From Pyrodictiaceae archaeon (lineage in GTDB: Archaea; Thermoproteota; Thermoprotei_A; Sulfolobales; WANQ01), in NCBI GenBank assembly GCA_015521735.1, contig WANQ01000023.1, forward strand, positions 127,169-167,191: a stretch of 40,023 nucleotides of DNA, read 5' to 3'. Both the position numbers and the translations under genes were made by a program. Shown one piece after another: positions 32,795 through 40,023 of the stretch. Positions within the stretch are counted from its first letter, which is position 1; each line of letters opens with the position of its first letter. Under the pieces are notes generated by a model. That model made no database searches, was not told the DNA's origin, and saw nothing but the letters and a program-made list of their open reading frames with translations.

Positions 32795-32880
32795 AGAAGT
32801 TTGCACGTCTCCGCACCCAAGAGACAAGGGGGATGCGGAACCTCCACCGGGTCAGACCCTTCTCCAATAAGGATGCGTAG
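32791..32880 (+). ncRNA. GC-rich structured element or 29-codon basic peptide after vapC
   Basis: Between vapC and the methyltransferase the base composition rises sharply: about 64% G+C over 32801-32860 by hand count, against roughly 40% around it. Possible pairings include GTCTC/GAGAC with a 9-nt loop, TCCGCA/TGCGGA, GGGTC/GACCC, and an outer AAGGG/CCCTT stem; some of these exclude one another. In AT-rich hyperthermophile genomes such islands often mark stable RNA. However, an open frame ATG 32791 to TAG 32880 also spans it, overlapping the vapC stop as ATGA and coding for a basic peptide (MKKFARLRTQETRG...). Its codons (CGC, CGG, CTC, CCC) are rare elsewhere here, which favours RNA. Tests for a tRNA cloverleaf failed. 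Confidence 0.35.
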
Positions 32881-32968
32881 ATAATACTATGAGCTAGTAT
32901 TTATGTGAAGGTACCTTAAAGAGATTATATTGATGCCCATGTAAGATTTTATATATGGCTGGGTCTAC

Positions 32969-33703
32969 GTGTTGAGTAGTTATGTAAAGTCTATGGTTTA
33001 TGAATACACTTGTAGACGTGGCCTAGTACTTGATGTAGGTTGTGGTTACGGTGGTTCAACAAAGCTAATTGTTGAACTCTGTGGTATGGGTACGTATGTA
33101 GTAGGCGTTGACCTGGACTTCGACAAGTTATTAAAATTGGAGACTCTTGTAAAATCTTATCCAGTTGATATTGTATGTTGTGATTTCTCTAGGCTACCGT
33201 TTAGGAGTGGAGTATTTGATTCTTCAACAATGTTTCTAGTACTTCATGAAGTAGAGGAGAGTCTTGTGGATAATGTTCTTGGCGAGGTATGGAGGGTACT
33301 TAAGTATGGTGGTATATTGTTCTTTGTAGACAAGATACTGTATTCAACGGCTAAGCCTAGTGAGAAGCTAACATTACTAGTTGAAGAGTTATATCATAGA
33401 GTAGTAGAGTATGCTTTAGGAGTTAAGCCTTGGGGTATAAGGGAGCCAAAGGAGTATATAAATAAACTAGTAGGACATGGATTCAAGATTGTAGTAGAAA
33501 GAGTAGTTCAAGGAAAATACATTAATGGTAGAACATTTCTTAGCAAATGGGGCAAGGAAACACTAAGGCTACTAAAACAAGTAAAAGATAAGTCTATGAG
33601 AGATGAGCTAACTAAACTAATAGACCAGGTAAAGAACATGGGTAAGACTTATGGTTATGGCCCAGCTAGGTTCATAGCTATAGTGCTGTGTAAAAGCAGG
33701 TAA
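32969..33703 (+). CDS. Class I SAM-dependent methyltransferase
   Basis: A protein of 244 residues. Motif I is VLDVGCGYGGST (about residues 20-31), followed by GVDLDFDKL (motif II), DIVCCDFSRLPF (motif III) and the post-motif block VWRVLKYGGILFFVD. This is the UbiE/COQ5-like methyltransferase 11 type; the acceptor is unknown. Past the core there is a helical extension (residues 125-244) with many Lys residues. The start is uncertain: GTG 32969, TTG 32972 or ATG 32993, since the TATA candidates at about 32926 and 32948 give different transcript ends. It follows the GC-rich element by about 90 nt. Confidence 0.8.
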   Translation: MLSSYVKSMVYEYTCRRGLVLDVGCGYGGSTKLIVELCGMGTYVVGVDLDFDKLLKLETLVKSYPVDIVCCDFSRLPFRSGVFDSSTMFLVLHEVEESLVDNVLGEVWRVLKYGGILFFVDKILYSTAKPSEKLTLLVEELYHRVVEYALGVKPWGIREPKEYINKLVGHGFKIVVERVVQGKYINGRTFLSKWGKETLRLLKQVKDKSMRDELTKLIDQVKNMGKTYGYGPARFIAIVLCKSR

Positions 33704-33807
33704 TTAGCTATAATAGACTGAAGATTTTACAGAGTATCATCATGGTACACGAATTAGTTCTCAGTAAACGAGGAGTTCTATTAAGTTTTCGTGTTGGCTC
33801 TTAGCCC

Positions 33808-33817
33808 TTCATAAATA
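33808..33817 (+). promoter_or_regulatory. TATA box for the DUF1122-like gene
   Basis: CTTCATAAAT lies about 60 nt before ATG 33870 and predicts a leader of about 30 nt, with AAGG just before the start. Confidence 0.4.
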
Positions 33818-33869
33818 GTCTTGTTTTTAGGGGTTTTCTGCAATAATAGTTACTTGGTGTTCTAAGGCT

Positions 33870-34541
33870 ATGAATTTAGGATTCCTAGATGTACTTAGTA
33901 ATGGCTTAAGTGTAGGTGATTATAGGGTTAAGGTATTAAGGTTTTCTCGTGGTAGGTTTAGAGAGGAGTTGAACGTTACCATAGGCTTAGTTTTAGGCAA
34001 CGATGTTAGTGAGCTACTCTATATGAAGGTTTTTACTGGTAGGCCTCCATTTTATAGGCCTTGGATTGAAGTATTTGGTATTAGAAGCATTATTAGGATT
34101 AGTGGTATTGAGTTAAGGTATTTTGATAGCCGAGTTGAGGATAAGTTTCTAGAACTAATATCTAGTGCTATTGAACCTGGTGATAGGTTATTCATAGAGT
34201 ACTATAATGATTATGAGACCTTAAAGGCTTTAGAACTGGGAGTTCCTCCAGTTGCTACTAGACTAGGATTTAAGTTATTTATGAATGGGTTTACTTGGTT
34301 TAAAGACTGGTATTATCCAGAAGGCTTCATGGAGGGTAATCCTAAACTACAGGCTGAGAAGCCTTTAACTCCTAGGGATAAGTTAAGGCACCTAGATGGT
34401 ATACGTAGAGAACTAAACGGCTTCATTAAATCGTATTCTAGTCTAGCGAAGATAGAGGTTATAGCTAAATCTATTAGTAGAGCTAAGAGAATCTTAGATG
34501 AAGTAAACTACATGGTTAGAAAGCACAGTAGTAATCCCTAG
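33870..34541 (+). CDS. DUF1122-like archaeal protein of unknown function
   Basis: A soluble protein of 223 residues. The central part ends in a strongly patterned block around GFTWFKDWYYPEGFMEG and KLQAEKPLTP, which I associate with the archaeal DUF1122 family. Before it, IEPGDRLFIEYYNDYETLKALELGVPP resembles an acetyltransferase-like or nucleotide-binding turn, but no catalytic residues can be assigned. A Lys-rich helical tail follows (REELNGFIKSYSS-type). The next two genes follow on the same strand. The family name is from memory of the motif and should be treated as probable only. Confidence 0.6.
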   Translation: MNLGFLDVLSNGLSVGDYRVKVLRFSRGRFREELNVTIGLVLGNDVSELLYMKVFTGRPPFYRPWIEVFGIRSIIRISGIELRYFDSRVEDKFLELISSAIEPGDRLFIEYYNDYETLKALELGVPPVATRLGFKLFMNGFTWFKDWYYPEGFMEGNPKLQAEKPLTPRDKLRHLDGIRRELNGFIKSYSSLAKIEVIAKSISRAKRILDEVNYMVRKHSSNP

Positions 34542-34600
34542 TATCATTAAGTTTATGTGTACTTAATGCTACATACTATCATAATAGGTGTGCTTGAGAC

Positions 34601-34834
34601 ATGGGTCTTAAAGTTAAAGAAGTCTTTAACGGGTCAAGGATAACCATATACTACGTCAGTATTGATGATTTTGTAGGTGATTTAGAGGATTTGGGTAGGT
34701 TTTTAGAGGAGGTTTCTAGTAAGGGTAGGATAATCTCGATTATACCTAATATTGGGTTAACGAAGACTAGCCTGCCTCTCGGTACTAGTTTTCAAGGTGT
34801 TAAGGGTTTTGCTGTAATTGTTGAGAAGAAGTAG
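34601..34834 (+). CDS. Small protein of unknown function (77 residues)
   Basis: The predicted pattern is beta-beta-helix-beta-beta: KVKEVFNGSRITIYYVS, then an acidic helix (VGDLEDLGRFLEEV), then IISIIPNIG and GFAVIVEKK. No cysteines or catalytic motif. An AGGTG about 10 nt before ATG 34601 supports translation. It stands between the DUF1122-like gene and the glucan phosphorylase gene, 44 nt upstream of the long frame of the latter. Confidence 0.6.
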   Translation: MGLKVKEVFNGSRITIYYVSIDDFVGDLEDLGRFLEEVSSKGRIISIIPNIGLTKTSLPLGTSFQGVKGFAVIVEKK

Positions 34835-34932
34835 TCTACTCTGCTTATCTTTTCCCACTGTTAGGGGACTGAGTTTTAGTGGCTAATACTATTTACTTAC
34901 TTTGCTTCTTCTTATGGGCTGGGGTTTGGTTC

Positions 34933-36465
34933 TTGGTAATTGTTAGCATTACACCTGATCTTGCTCTTGATGAAGGCTACACTTATGCTGGTGGACTAGG
35001 TGTTTTAGAGGGCGATAAATTCTATACTGCTGCTAGGCTTAGATTAGACTATGTTGTTCTAACTCTATATTATCGTGGAGGATACGTTGACTACGAGTTT
35101 AGCAGTGAAGACATTATTGCTAGACCTCAACGTCATCCTAGGAGTTTTATTGAGAAACTGTTTCCAGGGGAAGAGTTTACTGTTAAGCTTCGTGGCGAAG
35201 ACGTTATTGTAAAACCTTGGGTTTACCGTTATGGTACTGCTAAAGCAGTTTTCTTTGAAGCAGTATGTCCTATGTGGGCTCGTAAGCTAACTGATAGAAT
35301 ATACATTGAGGAGAGTGTTGAAGAGAAGTTCTATAAGTATACATTACTTGCTAAAGCTTCAGCATACTATATTGAAAACATTATAGGAGTAGATAACGTG
35401 GATTACGTTGACTTACAGGAAGCTTATACAGCTCTCCTAACACTACTATTACCGTTGAACCATAAGTACCGTATAATAATACATACACCTGGCCCATGGG
35501 GTCATCCAACGTTTCCAAGAGAATTCATTGAGAAAGAATTCGGGTGGAGTCTTACTACACCCCAAGTAGTATTAACTGAAATAGGTTTAACGCAGACAAA
35601 GGAAGCATTTGTTGTATCGAGGAAGCAACTAGATGTCATTAAACAAGTATTCCCACATCATGCTGGCAAGATTAGGTATGTTACTAATGGTGTTGACGTT
35701 GAACGATGGACTCATGAGGAGGTAAAGAAGGTTGTAGCTAAGGGTAGCTTTAGTGTTGACGAATTATGGAGTGCTCATGTCAGGGTTAAAGAGCAATTAC
35801 TAACATTGCTTGGTAAGTATAAGGATTTCCGCAAGGATCCTTCTAAAATGATAATTGTATGGGCTAGAAGGATTACTAGGTATAAGAGGCCGTACTTTAT
35901 TGCAAAGTTCATAGAAGAATATAGTGGAGATGACGTATTATTTGTACTTGCTGGTAAACCCCATCCTCATGATTCTGAAGGCTTGGAGATGCTTAAGTGG
36001 TTTAAGAAGCTCCACGAAGAGAACAGTAATGTTGTACTAGTACACGACTATGATGTATCTAAGGCTAAGCTAATACTTGCTGGTGGAGACCTACTCTTAT
36101 TCACACCCTTCTCTGGATGGGAGGCTTGTGGTACTAGCTATATGAAGGCTGGAATTAATGGTGTACCAACACTTTCATCTAGAGATGGGGGTGTATTAGA
36201 GTTAATAGAGGATGGAGTTAATGGCTGGCTTTTCGGTAAGGATTTAAGAGTATTCATAAACATCTACGAGGATCCACGTGCTAGGGAAATAGATAGTGAA
36301 GAGTATAGAGAGTTTAAAGACAAGCTAAAATCAATCATAAAGCTATACTATGATAAGCCTAGTGAATATGAGAGAGTAGGCTATGAAGCCTTTAAGACAT
36401 TTAGGAGTAGAGCTGATATCAAGAATACACTTAAAGGCTACTATCCGGATATGCTAGGAGAGTAG
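34933..36465 (+). CDS. Short archaeal alpha-glucan phosphorylase (GT35-like)
   Basis: A protein of about 510 residues. The N-terminus has the phosphorylase signature AGGLGVLEGDKFYTAARLRLDY followed by LYYRGGY. The C-terminal half has WARRITRYKRP, LAGKPHPHDSEG and EACGTSYMKAGINGVP, in which K423 of the longer frame matches the pyridoxal-phosphate lysine of glycogen phosphorylases. It would release glucose-1-phosphate from glycogen or maltodextrin. The frame opens at GTG 34879, but that adds a hydrophobic stretch (YLLCFFLWAGVWFL) strange for a cytosolic enzyme. TTG 34933, with GGGG 9 nt upstream, starts directly at the conserved VIVSITPDLALDEG and was preferred. It is shorter than bacterial enzymes (about 800 residues), as usual in archaea. 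A starch-synthase-type GT5 call is less likely. Confidence 0.75.
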   Translation: MVIVSITPDLALDEGYTYAGGLGVLEGDKFYTAARLRLDYVVLTLYYRGGYVDYEFSSEDIIARPQRHPRSFIEKLFPGEEFTVKLRGEDVIVKPWVYRYGTAKAVFFEAVCPMWARKLTDRIYIEESVEEKFYKYTLLAKASAYYIENIIGVDNVDYVDLQEAYTALLTLLLPLNHKYRIIIHTPGPWGHPTFPREFIEKEFGWSLTTPQVVLTEIGLTQTKEAFVVSRKQLDVIKQVFPHHAGKIRYVTNGVDVERWTHEEVKKVVAKGSFSVDELWSAHVRVKEQLLTLLGKYKDFRKDPSKMIIVWARRITRYKRPYFIAKFIEEYSGDDVLFVLAGKPHPHDSEGLEMLKWFKKLHEENSNVVLVHDYDVSKAKLILAGGDLLLFTPFSGWEACGTSYMKAGINGVPTLSSRDGGVLELIEDGVNGWLFGKDLRVFINIYEDPRAREIDSEEYREFKDKLKSIIKLYYDKPSEYERVGYEAFKTFRSRADIKNTLKGYYPDMLGE

Positions 36466-37467
36466 TTTTTGTAGGTGTTCTTCTATTTCGTTTATGTTTT
36501 TCTTTTCTAGTTCTCTTGCCTTCTCGTATAGTTTCCTAAATGTTGGTGATATTATTTCGTCTCCATTGTATGGTTTCTCAGCTATGTATTGTAGGCTCCA
36601 TGCATTGAATAGTGCTCTAGCAGTAAAATCGTTTACGAGGTCACTTAGGCTTAGCCTTAACTTTCCATTAAGTATTCTTAGATAATATTCTAGTCTAGCC
36701 CAGTCATCACCTGAAGTATACTTGGGTCCAAACCTTACCTTCCTACTACTAACATGTCTTTCACCTCTACCAGGTATAATGACTTTACCATAGGCTGCTT
36801 TCTGCCTCCATGTCATGGTGTCGGCGCTGTTTATTCCTAGGAGTCTAAGTATTGGTAGTACTGCAGGGCTTGCTAGTCCTAGTGCGTGTACTGGTTGTTC
36901 TACGAGTTTTCTTACTAGTGCTAGGAATACTACTGCTTTAAGCCTACTATGCTTTCCTGCTAACTGCATGAAGTATGGTACTAGTCCGCCAACGCATACG
37001 TAGTTTGCACTATGGTATTCCTCGTACTGTATCCTAAGGAGTTCTCTAGTTGATAAATGGTATACTGGTACAGTGTTTTCTATAGTCTTTGATAGCTCAC
37101 GGTAACTCCTTATACTCTTATATATCTTGAGGGCTCTAATCTCAATGCTGTCACGGGGGCTTGGAGGATAGTCTAGGCTTACATAGTAGTCTGCGTCAAT
37201 ACTAGAGTATATTCTAGCTATCCTGTCAACTGATACATCTACACCGTGTCTTAGAAACTGGTATCCACCACTATCAATCCACAACTCCACCTCATCGCCT
37301 AAGCCAAGTATTCTCCTAAGACCCCTACCCCTAACCCTCCACAAAAGATTCTTACTCAATATCTCGTAGGCATTAACCATAACAGCTCTAACCCTAACAC
37401 CATAAAGCCATGGATAAGGCTTCCCAATAATAGTCCCTAAAACAAGCTTAAACCTCAACCACAACAA
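36454..37467 (-). CDS. TGT-like (archaeosine/DpdA-type) protein without zinc site
   Basis: A 337-residue TIM-barrel protein of the tRNA-guanine transglycosylase superfamily. WIDSGGYQF (D65) is the general substrate motif, VSLDYPPSP lies in the usual place, and SADTMTW with D216 is the probable nucleophile. The Cys-x-Cys-x2-Cys...His zinc site near the C-terminus of ordinary TGT enzymes is missing, and no PUA domain follows. The DxxxW-like spacing around D216 is closer to short paralogues such as DpdA, which put 7-deazaguanines into DNA. RNA or DNA as target cannot be told from sequence. Its last 12 nt overlap the convergent glucan phosphorylase gene. TTG 37467 starts the frame, with other TTG codons close by, so the exact start is uncertain. 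Confidence 0.7.
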   Translation of the reverse strand: MLWLRFKLVLGTIIGKPYPWLYGVRVRAVMVNAYEILSKNLLWRVRGRGLRRILGLGDEVELWIDSGGYQFLRHGVDVSVDRIARIYSSIDADYYVSLDYPPSPRDSIEIRALKIYKSIRSYRELSKTIENTVPVYHLSTRELLRIQYEEYHSANYVCVGGLVPYFMQLAGKHSRLKAVVFLALVRKLVEQPVHALGLASPAVLPILRLLGINSADTMTWRQKAAYGKVIIPGRGERHVSSRKVRFGPKYTSGDDWARLEYYLRILNGKLRLSLSDLVNDFTARALFNAWSLQYIAEKPYNGDEIISPTFRKLYEKARELEKKNINEIEEHLQKLLS

Positions 37468-37553
37468 CCCTGTAGTACTATGTGAAGGAGGTAGACTATA
37501 AGTAATACTCTTAAGGCTATTTGATAGACGAGGATTAAACTTATCTAGCTACG

Positions 37554-37581
37554 CGTATCCAGTTACGCTTAGTGAGATACG
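37554..37581. repeat. Inverted repeat abutting the start of the second DUF234 ATPase
   Basis: CGTATC (37554-37559) is complementary to GATACG (37576-37581), one base before ATG 37583. The word CGTATCCAG here is nearly the same as CGTATCTAG at 9371-9379, which lies at a similar distance before the paralogous gene. Confidence 0.45.
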
Positions 37582-37582
37582 A

Positions 37583-39001
37583 ATGCAAGCAATACCATTC
37601 CTTAACCGTAGAATAGAGTTAGAGGTCTTAGAAAAAGAGTATAGTCGAAACGGGTTTAGCTTAGTAATTGTTTATGGTAGAAGAGGTATTGGTAAGACAA
37701 GGCTACTAATGGAGTGGTCTAAGCGTAAGCGTGGAGTACACTACATAGCTGCACAGTTATCATATGAGCAATTGTCTCGTGAGTTCTCTGAACTGGTTGG
37801 CTTAGAACTTGGAATATGGGTACCACAAGATATAGTTGAGGCTATTACAAGAATAGCTAGGATAGGAGAAAAAATAGTAGTAGTACTCGACGAGTTCCAG
37901 TACATTGTTGAAGCAGACCCATCAGTAACCTCAAGACTGCAAAGAACTATAGATAGAGAGCTAGTAAACTCTAACCTAAAACTCGTTCTAAGCGGTTCAG
38001 CTGTATCCTTCTTCGAGAAAGAATTATTAGGATACCGTAGCCCCATCTTCGGTAGAAGAACACTTACACTTAAGTTAAAGCAAATTAGGCTAACACATGC
38101 AAGAGAATTCCTATCAACAATGAATACAGTAGACGCTATTAGAACATACTCAATACTCGGTGGTAGCCCATCATATCTTAAAATAGCCTATGGTAAACCA
38201 AACATAAAGCACGTACTGGAAGAAATACTATCACCAGGTCATAGACTGCTAAGCGAAGCAGAGGAACTATTAAGACAAGAACTACGAGAACCAAAAACAT
38301 ATATGGCCATACTTAAAGCAGTAGCAGAAGGTAAAACCAAGCCAAGCGAAATAGCACAATCAGCAATGATAGATGTTAGAACAGTACACCACTACGTAAA
38401 CGTGCTAAGAGAACTAGAAATACTCGATACAGTTAAACCCCTAGGACAAAAGAGAGGCTCAAGGCTAAGATTCATAGACAACTACTTCCACTTCTGGTTC
38501 CACTGGATAGTAAAGCTACGTAGCCTAGTAGAAGCAGGCTTAACAGATAAGGCAATAAGCATAGTCCTAGATAGAATAGACGAGTATACAGCAAAAACAA
38601 TAGAATACACTATAGAAACCATTACACCAGAACTATACGAATACGAATACATCAAGACAAAACCAGTAGAAGTAGGGCCATGGTGGAAGGGAAAAGAAGA
38701 AATAGACCTAGTAGTAAGAGATCCTGGAAAATCAACAACATTCATAGAAGTGAAATGGACCGACATAACACTAAAAGAAGCAGAAAAGACACTAAACAAA
38801 CTAATAGAAAAATCTACTAAAACAGGACTAACATCACCACACAACCACTATGTACTAATAACACGTAGCATAAAGGAGCATGAAGAAACAGATAAAATAG
38901 AACTAGAAGACAATGAAACAATAATATCTCTACCGAGAGCATTAGAGAAAATATGGAGCAAAATACAGGGTACTAAGACAAGAACACTTACTAGTTACTA
39001 G
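37583..39001 (+). CDS. Second AAA-type ATPase with DUF234 nuclease-like C-terminus
   Basis: A protein of 472 residues, paralogous to the gene at 9395-10807 along its whole length. Walker A is GRRGIGKT (32-39), Walker B is VVVLDEFQ (D102, E103), followed by SGSAVSFFEKELLGYRSP and FGRR. A winged helix lies around residues 250-300 (KPSEIAQSAMIDVRTVHHYV). The C-terminal PD-(D/E)xK-like residues are D375 (EIDLVV), E389 and K391 (IEVKW). The family's biological role remains open. The 5' third has mixed codons, while the rest turns A/C-ending, as also happens in the first copy. The start has only a weak ribosome site and a small inverted repeat just before it. A sugar nucleotidyltransferase follows by 43 nt and may be cotranscribed. 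Confidence 0.85.
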   Translation: MQAIPFLNRRIELEVLEKEYSRNGFSLVIVYGRRGIGKTRLLMEWSKRKRGVHYIAAQLSYEQLSREFSELVGLELGIWVPQDIVEAITRIARIGEKIVVVLDEFQYIVEADPSVTSRLQRTIDRELVNSNLKLVLSGSAVSFFEKELLGYRSPIFGRRTLTLKLKQIRLTHAREFLSTMNTVDAIRTYSILGGSPSYLKIAYGKPNIKHVLEEILSPGHRLLSEAEELLRQELREPKTYMAILKAVAEGKTKPSEIAQSAMIDVRTVHHYVNVLRELEILDTVKPLGQKRGSRLRFIDNYFHFWFHWIVKLRSLVEAGLTDKAISIVLDRIDEYTAKTIEYTIETITPELYEYEYIKTKPVEVGPWWKGKEEIDLVVRDPGKSTTFIEVKWTDITLKEAEKTLNKLIEKSTKTGLTSPHNHYVLITRSIKEHEETDKIELEDNETIISLPRALEKIWSKIQGTKTRTLTSY

Positions 39002-39044
39002 CTAAAGAGTACTTATTGTAGAGGGACTAGTAGGTTGAAGAGAA

Positions 39045-40023
39045 TTGAGTATACGTAAAGCACTAATCCCCTTAGGAGGACTTGGTACACGGCTATACCC
39101 ATTAACAGTTGAGACATCTAAGGCTATGGTAAGATTCCTTAACAGACACCTAATAGACTACATATTAATGAAGCTAGCACAAAATAATGTAAAAGAAGTA
39201 TACCTAGGAGTAAGCGGCTTCTTTAACTATCGCGACCTTTACGATCACCTTGGAAGTGTATTCACCATACCCCTACCATCAGGAAAGAACCTCACGATTA
39301 GAGTAAGATACCAACCCAACATAAATAGTGTAGGAAACGCGCACTCAGTTAAAATACTAATGGAATACTACGATATAAGAGAACCAGTAATAGTAGTACA
39401 AGGAGACACCATTTTTGACATAAGAATAGAGGACATGTACAAGTTCCATGAAGAAAACAACGCGTTTATGACCATAGCCCTAAAACCCATAGAAGATAAA
39501 AAAGAGTTAAAACACTTTGGAGTAGCAAAGCTAGGAAAAGACAATAAGACAATAGAAGGCTTCATAGAAAAACCTAAGAAACCAGAAGAAGCACCATCAA
39601 ATCTAGTTAACACTGGAATATACATACTAAGCGAAGACTTTAGAAGATACCTAGAATCACCAATAATAGAAGAAAAGATTAAGAAAAAAGAAATGGACTT
39701 CGGCAAAAACATAATCCCAGATATAATATCACGTGGAAAACACGTAGTAGGATACATGGTTAAAGGATACTGGTTTGACATAGGAACACCTGAAAGATAC
39801 CTTGAAGCAACGTTTACTCTATTAAGAATACTCGAAGCCGATGAACTAGGAGTAACAACAATATACAATAAAGTAAAGATGCAAGGTAAAACACAACTAT
39901 CAAAACAATTACACGCAGACATTATTAGAAGAGATAAGGAGGGTAAGATAAAGCTCCTAGGAGACATACTACTTGGTAGACACATAAACATAGGAGAAAA
40001 CGTTGAACTAGACACAGTAGTAG
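39045..40023 (+). CDS. Sugar-phosphate nucleotidyltransferase (partial)
   Basis: A frame of 326 codons running off the window edge. The N-terminal Rossmann-like domain has LGGLGTRLYPLT (residues 10-21), the nucleotide motif of NDP-sugar pyrophosphorylases, then VQGDTIF with the metal-binding D121, FIEKPKKPEE and VNTGIYIL. Near the end the visible part enters a left-handed beta-helix-like segment (LLGRHINIGENVEL) as in GlmU or mannose-1-phosphate guanylyltransferases. It would make an activated sugar for glycosylation or cell-surface glycans. TTG 39045 was chosen as the only start before the conserved block, although the ribosome site is weak. The sugar and nucleotide cannot be specified. Confidence 0.8.
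   Translation, partial: MSIRKALIPLGGLGTRLYPLTVETSKAMVRFLNRHLIDYILMKLAQNNVKEVYLGVSGFFNYRDLYDHLGSVFTIPLPSGKNLTIRVRYQPNINSVGNAHSVKILMEYYDIREPVIVVQGDTIFDIRIEDMYKFHEENNAFMTIALKPIEDKKELKHFGVAKLGKDNKTIEGFIEKPKKPEEAPSNLVNTGIYILSEDFRRYLESPIIEEKIKKKEMDFGKNIIPDIISRGKHVVGYMVKGYWFDIGTPERYLEATFTLLRILEADELGVTTIYNKVKMQGKTQLSKQLHADIIRRDKEGKIKLLGDILLGRHINIGENVELDTVV

Noticed and set aside
32801-32880. tRNA gene in the GC-rich stretch
   Set aside because: No cloverleaf could be built on either strand; there is no proper T-loop and no 7-bp acceptor stem.
32801-32880. SRP RNA or RNase P RNA fragment
   Set aside because: The conserved core words of those RNAs were not found, and the element is too short.
34879-36465. 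Glycogen/starch synthase (GT5) assignment
   Set aside because: The N-terminal GGLGVLEGD...LYYRGGY and the EACGTSYMK lysine block fit GT35 phosphorylases better.

Overview
The window looks like chromosomal DNA of a hyperthermophilic crenarchaeon, probably Desulfurococcales-like. The evidence is Mre11/Rad50, a KaiC-like ATPase, two DUF234-type ATPases, pyrolysin-like surface subtilases, a four-subunit dye-linked proline dehydrogenase cluster, many TTG/GTG starts with GGAG/GGTG ribosome sites, and archaeal TATA boxes close to start codons. I could not place it to genus. No rRNA, tRNA, CRISPR array or insertion sequence was recognised.

Layout. 1-2.2 kb (minus): a membrane-anchored winged-helix protein cut by the window edge and a secreted helical protein. 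2.4-8.2 kb (plus): an ornithine cyclodeaminase/alanine dehydrogenase-family gene, a tyrosine-phosphatase/HD fusion, and a pdhA-F-X-B operon for a flavin/iron-sulfur L-proline dehydrogenase. 8.3-11.8 kb: a primase with a plasmid-style C-terminus (minus), a DUF234 ATPase behind inverted repeats, a 31-residue Glu/Trp peptide with a strong Shine-Dalgarno, and an unrecognised 211-residue protein. 11.9-15 kb: a metal-transport locus in which binding protein and permease are fused in one polypeptide, coupled to a NikR-like regulator and divergent from the ABC ATPase. 15.1-16.9 kb: a small RING/PHD-like zinc protein and a winged-helix protein with a seven-strand 'NGG' beta-solenoid tail. 17.1-23.1 kb: tandem membrane-anchored subtilases. 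23.1-27.7 kb: a two-HTH regulator divergent from a CorA-topology membrane protein, then a KaiC-like ATPase with a small helical partner. 27.9-32 kb: a 37-residue membrane peptide followed by mre11-rad50. 32-32.9 kb: a vapBC pair behind a perfect 14-bp palindrome, then a GC-rich structured stretch. 33-37.5 kb: a methyltransferase, a DUF1122-like protein, a small protein, a short alpha-glucan phosphorylase and a convergent TGT-like protein. 37.6-40 kb: a second DUF234 ATPase and a sugar nucleotidyltransferase cut by the edge.

How the genes may work together. Ornithine cyclodeaminase would make proline, which the pdh complex would oxidise, passing electrons over FAD and Fe-S centres. The NikR-like protein probably controls the fused transporter through sites around the shared TATA box. 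Mre11 and Rad50 form the break-processing complex, but herA and nurA are not beside them here.

The strongest candidates for something undescribed are the Glu/Trp peptide (11009-11104), the GC-rich element after vapC (32791-32880), the HTH/solenoid protein, the fused metal transporter with its operator-like repeats, the PriCT-tailed primase and the zinc-less TGT paralogue. Base composition also switches in blocks: plus-strand A+C excess around 10-20 kb and G+T excess around 20-37 kb, regardless of gene direction.
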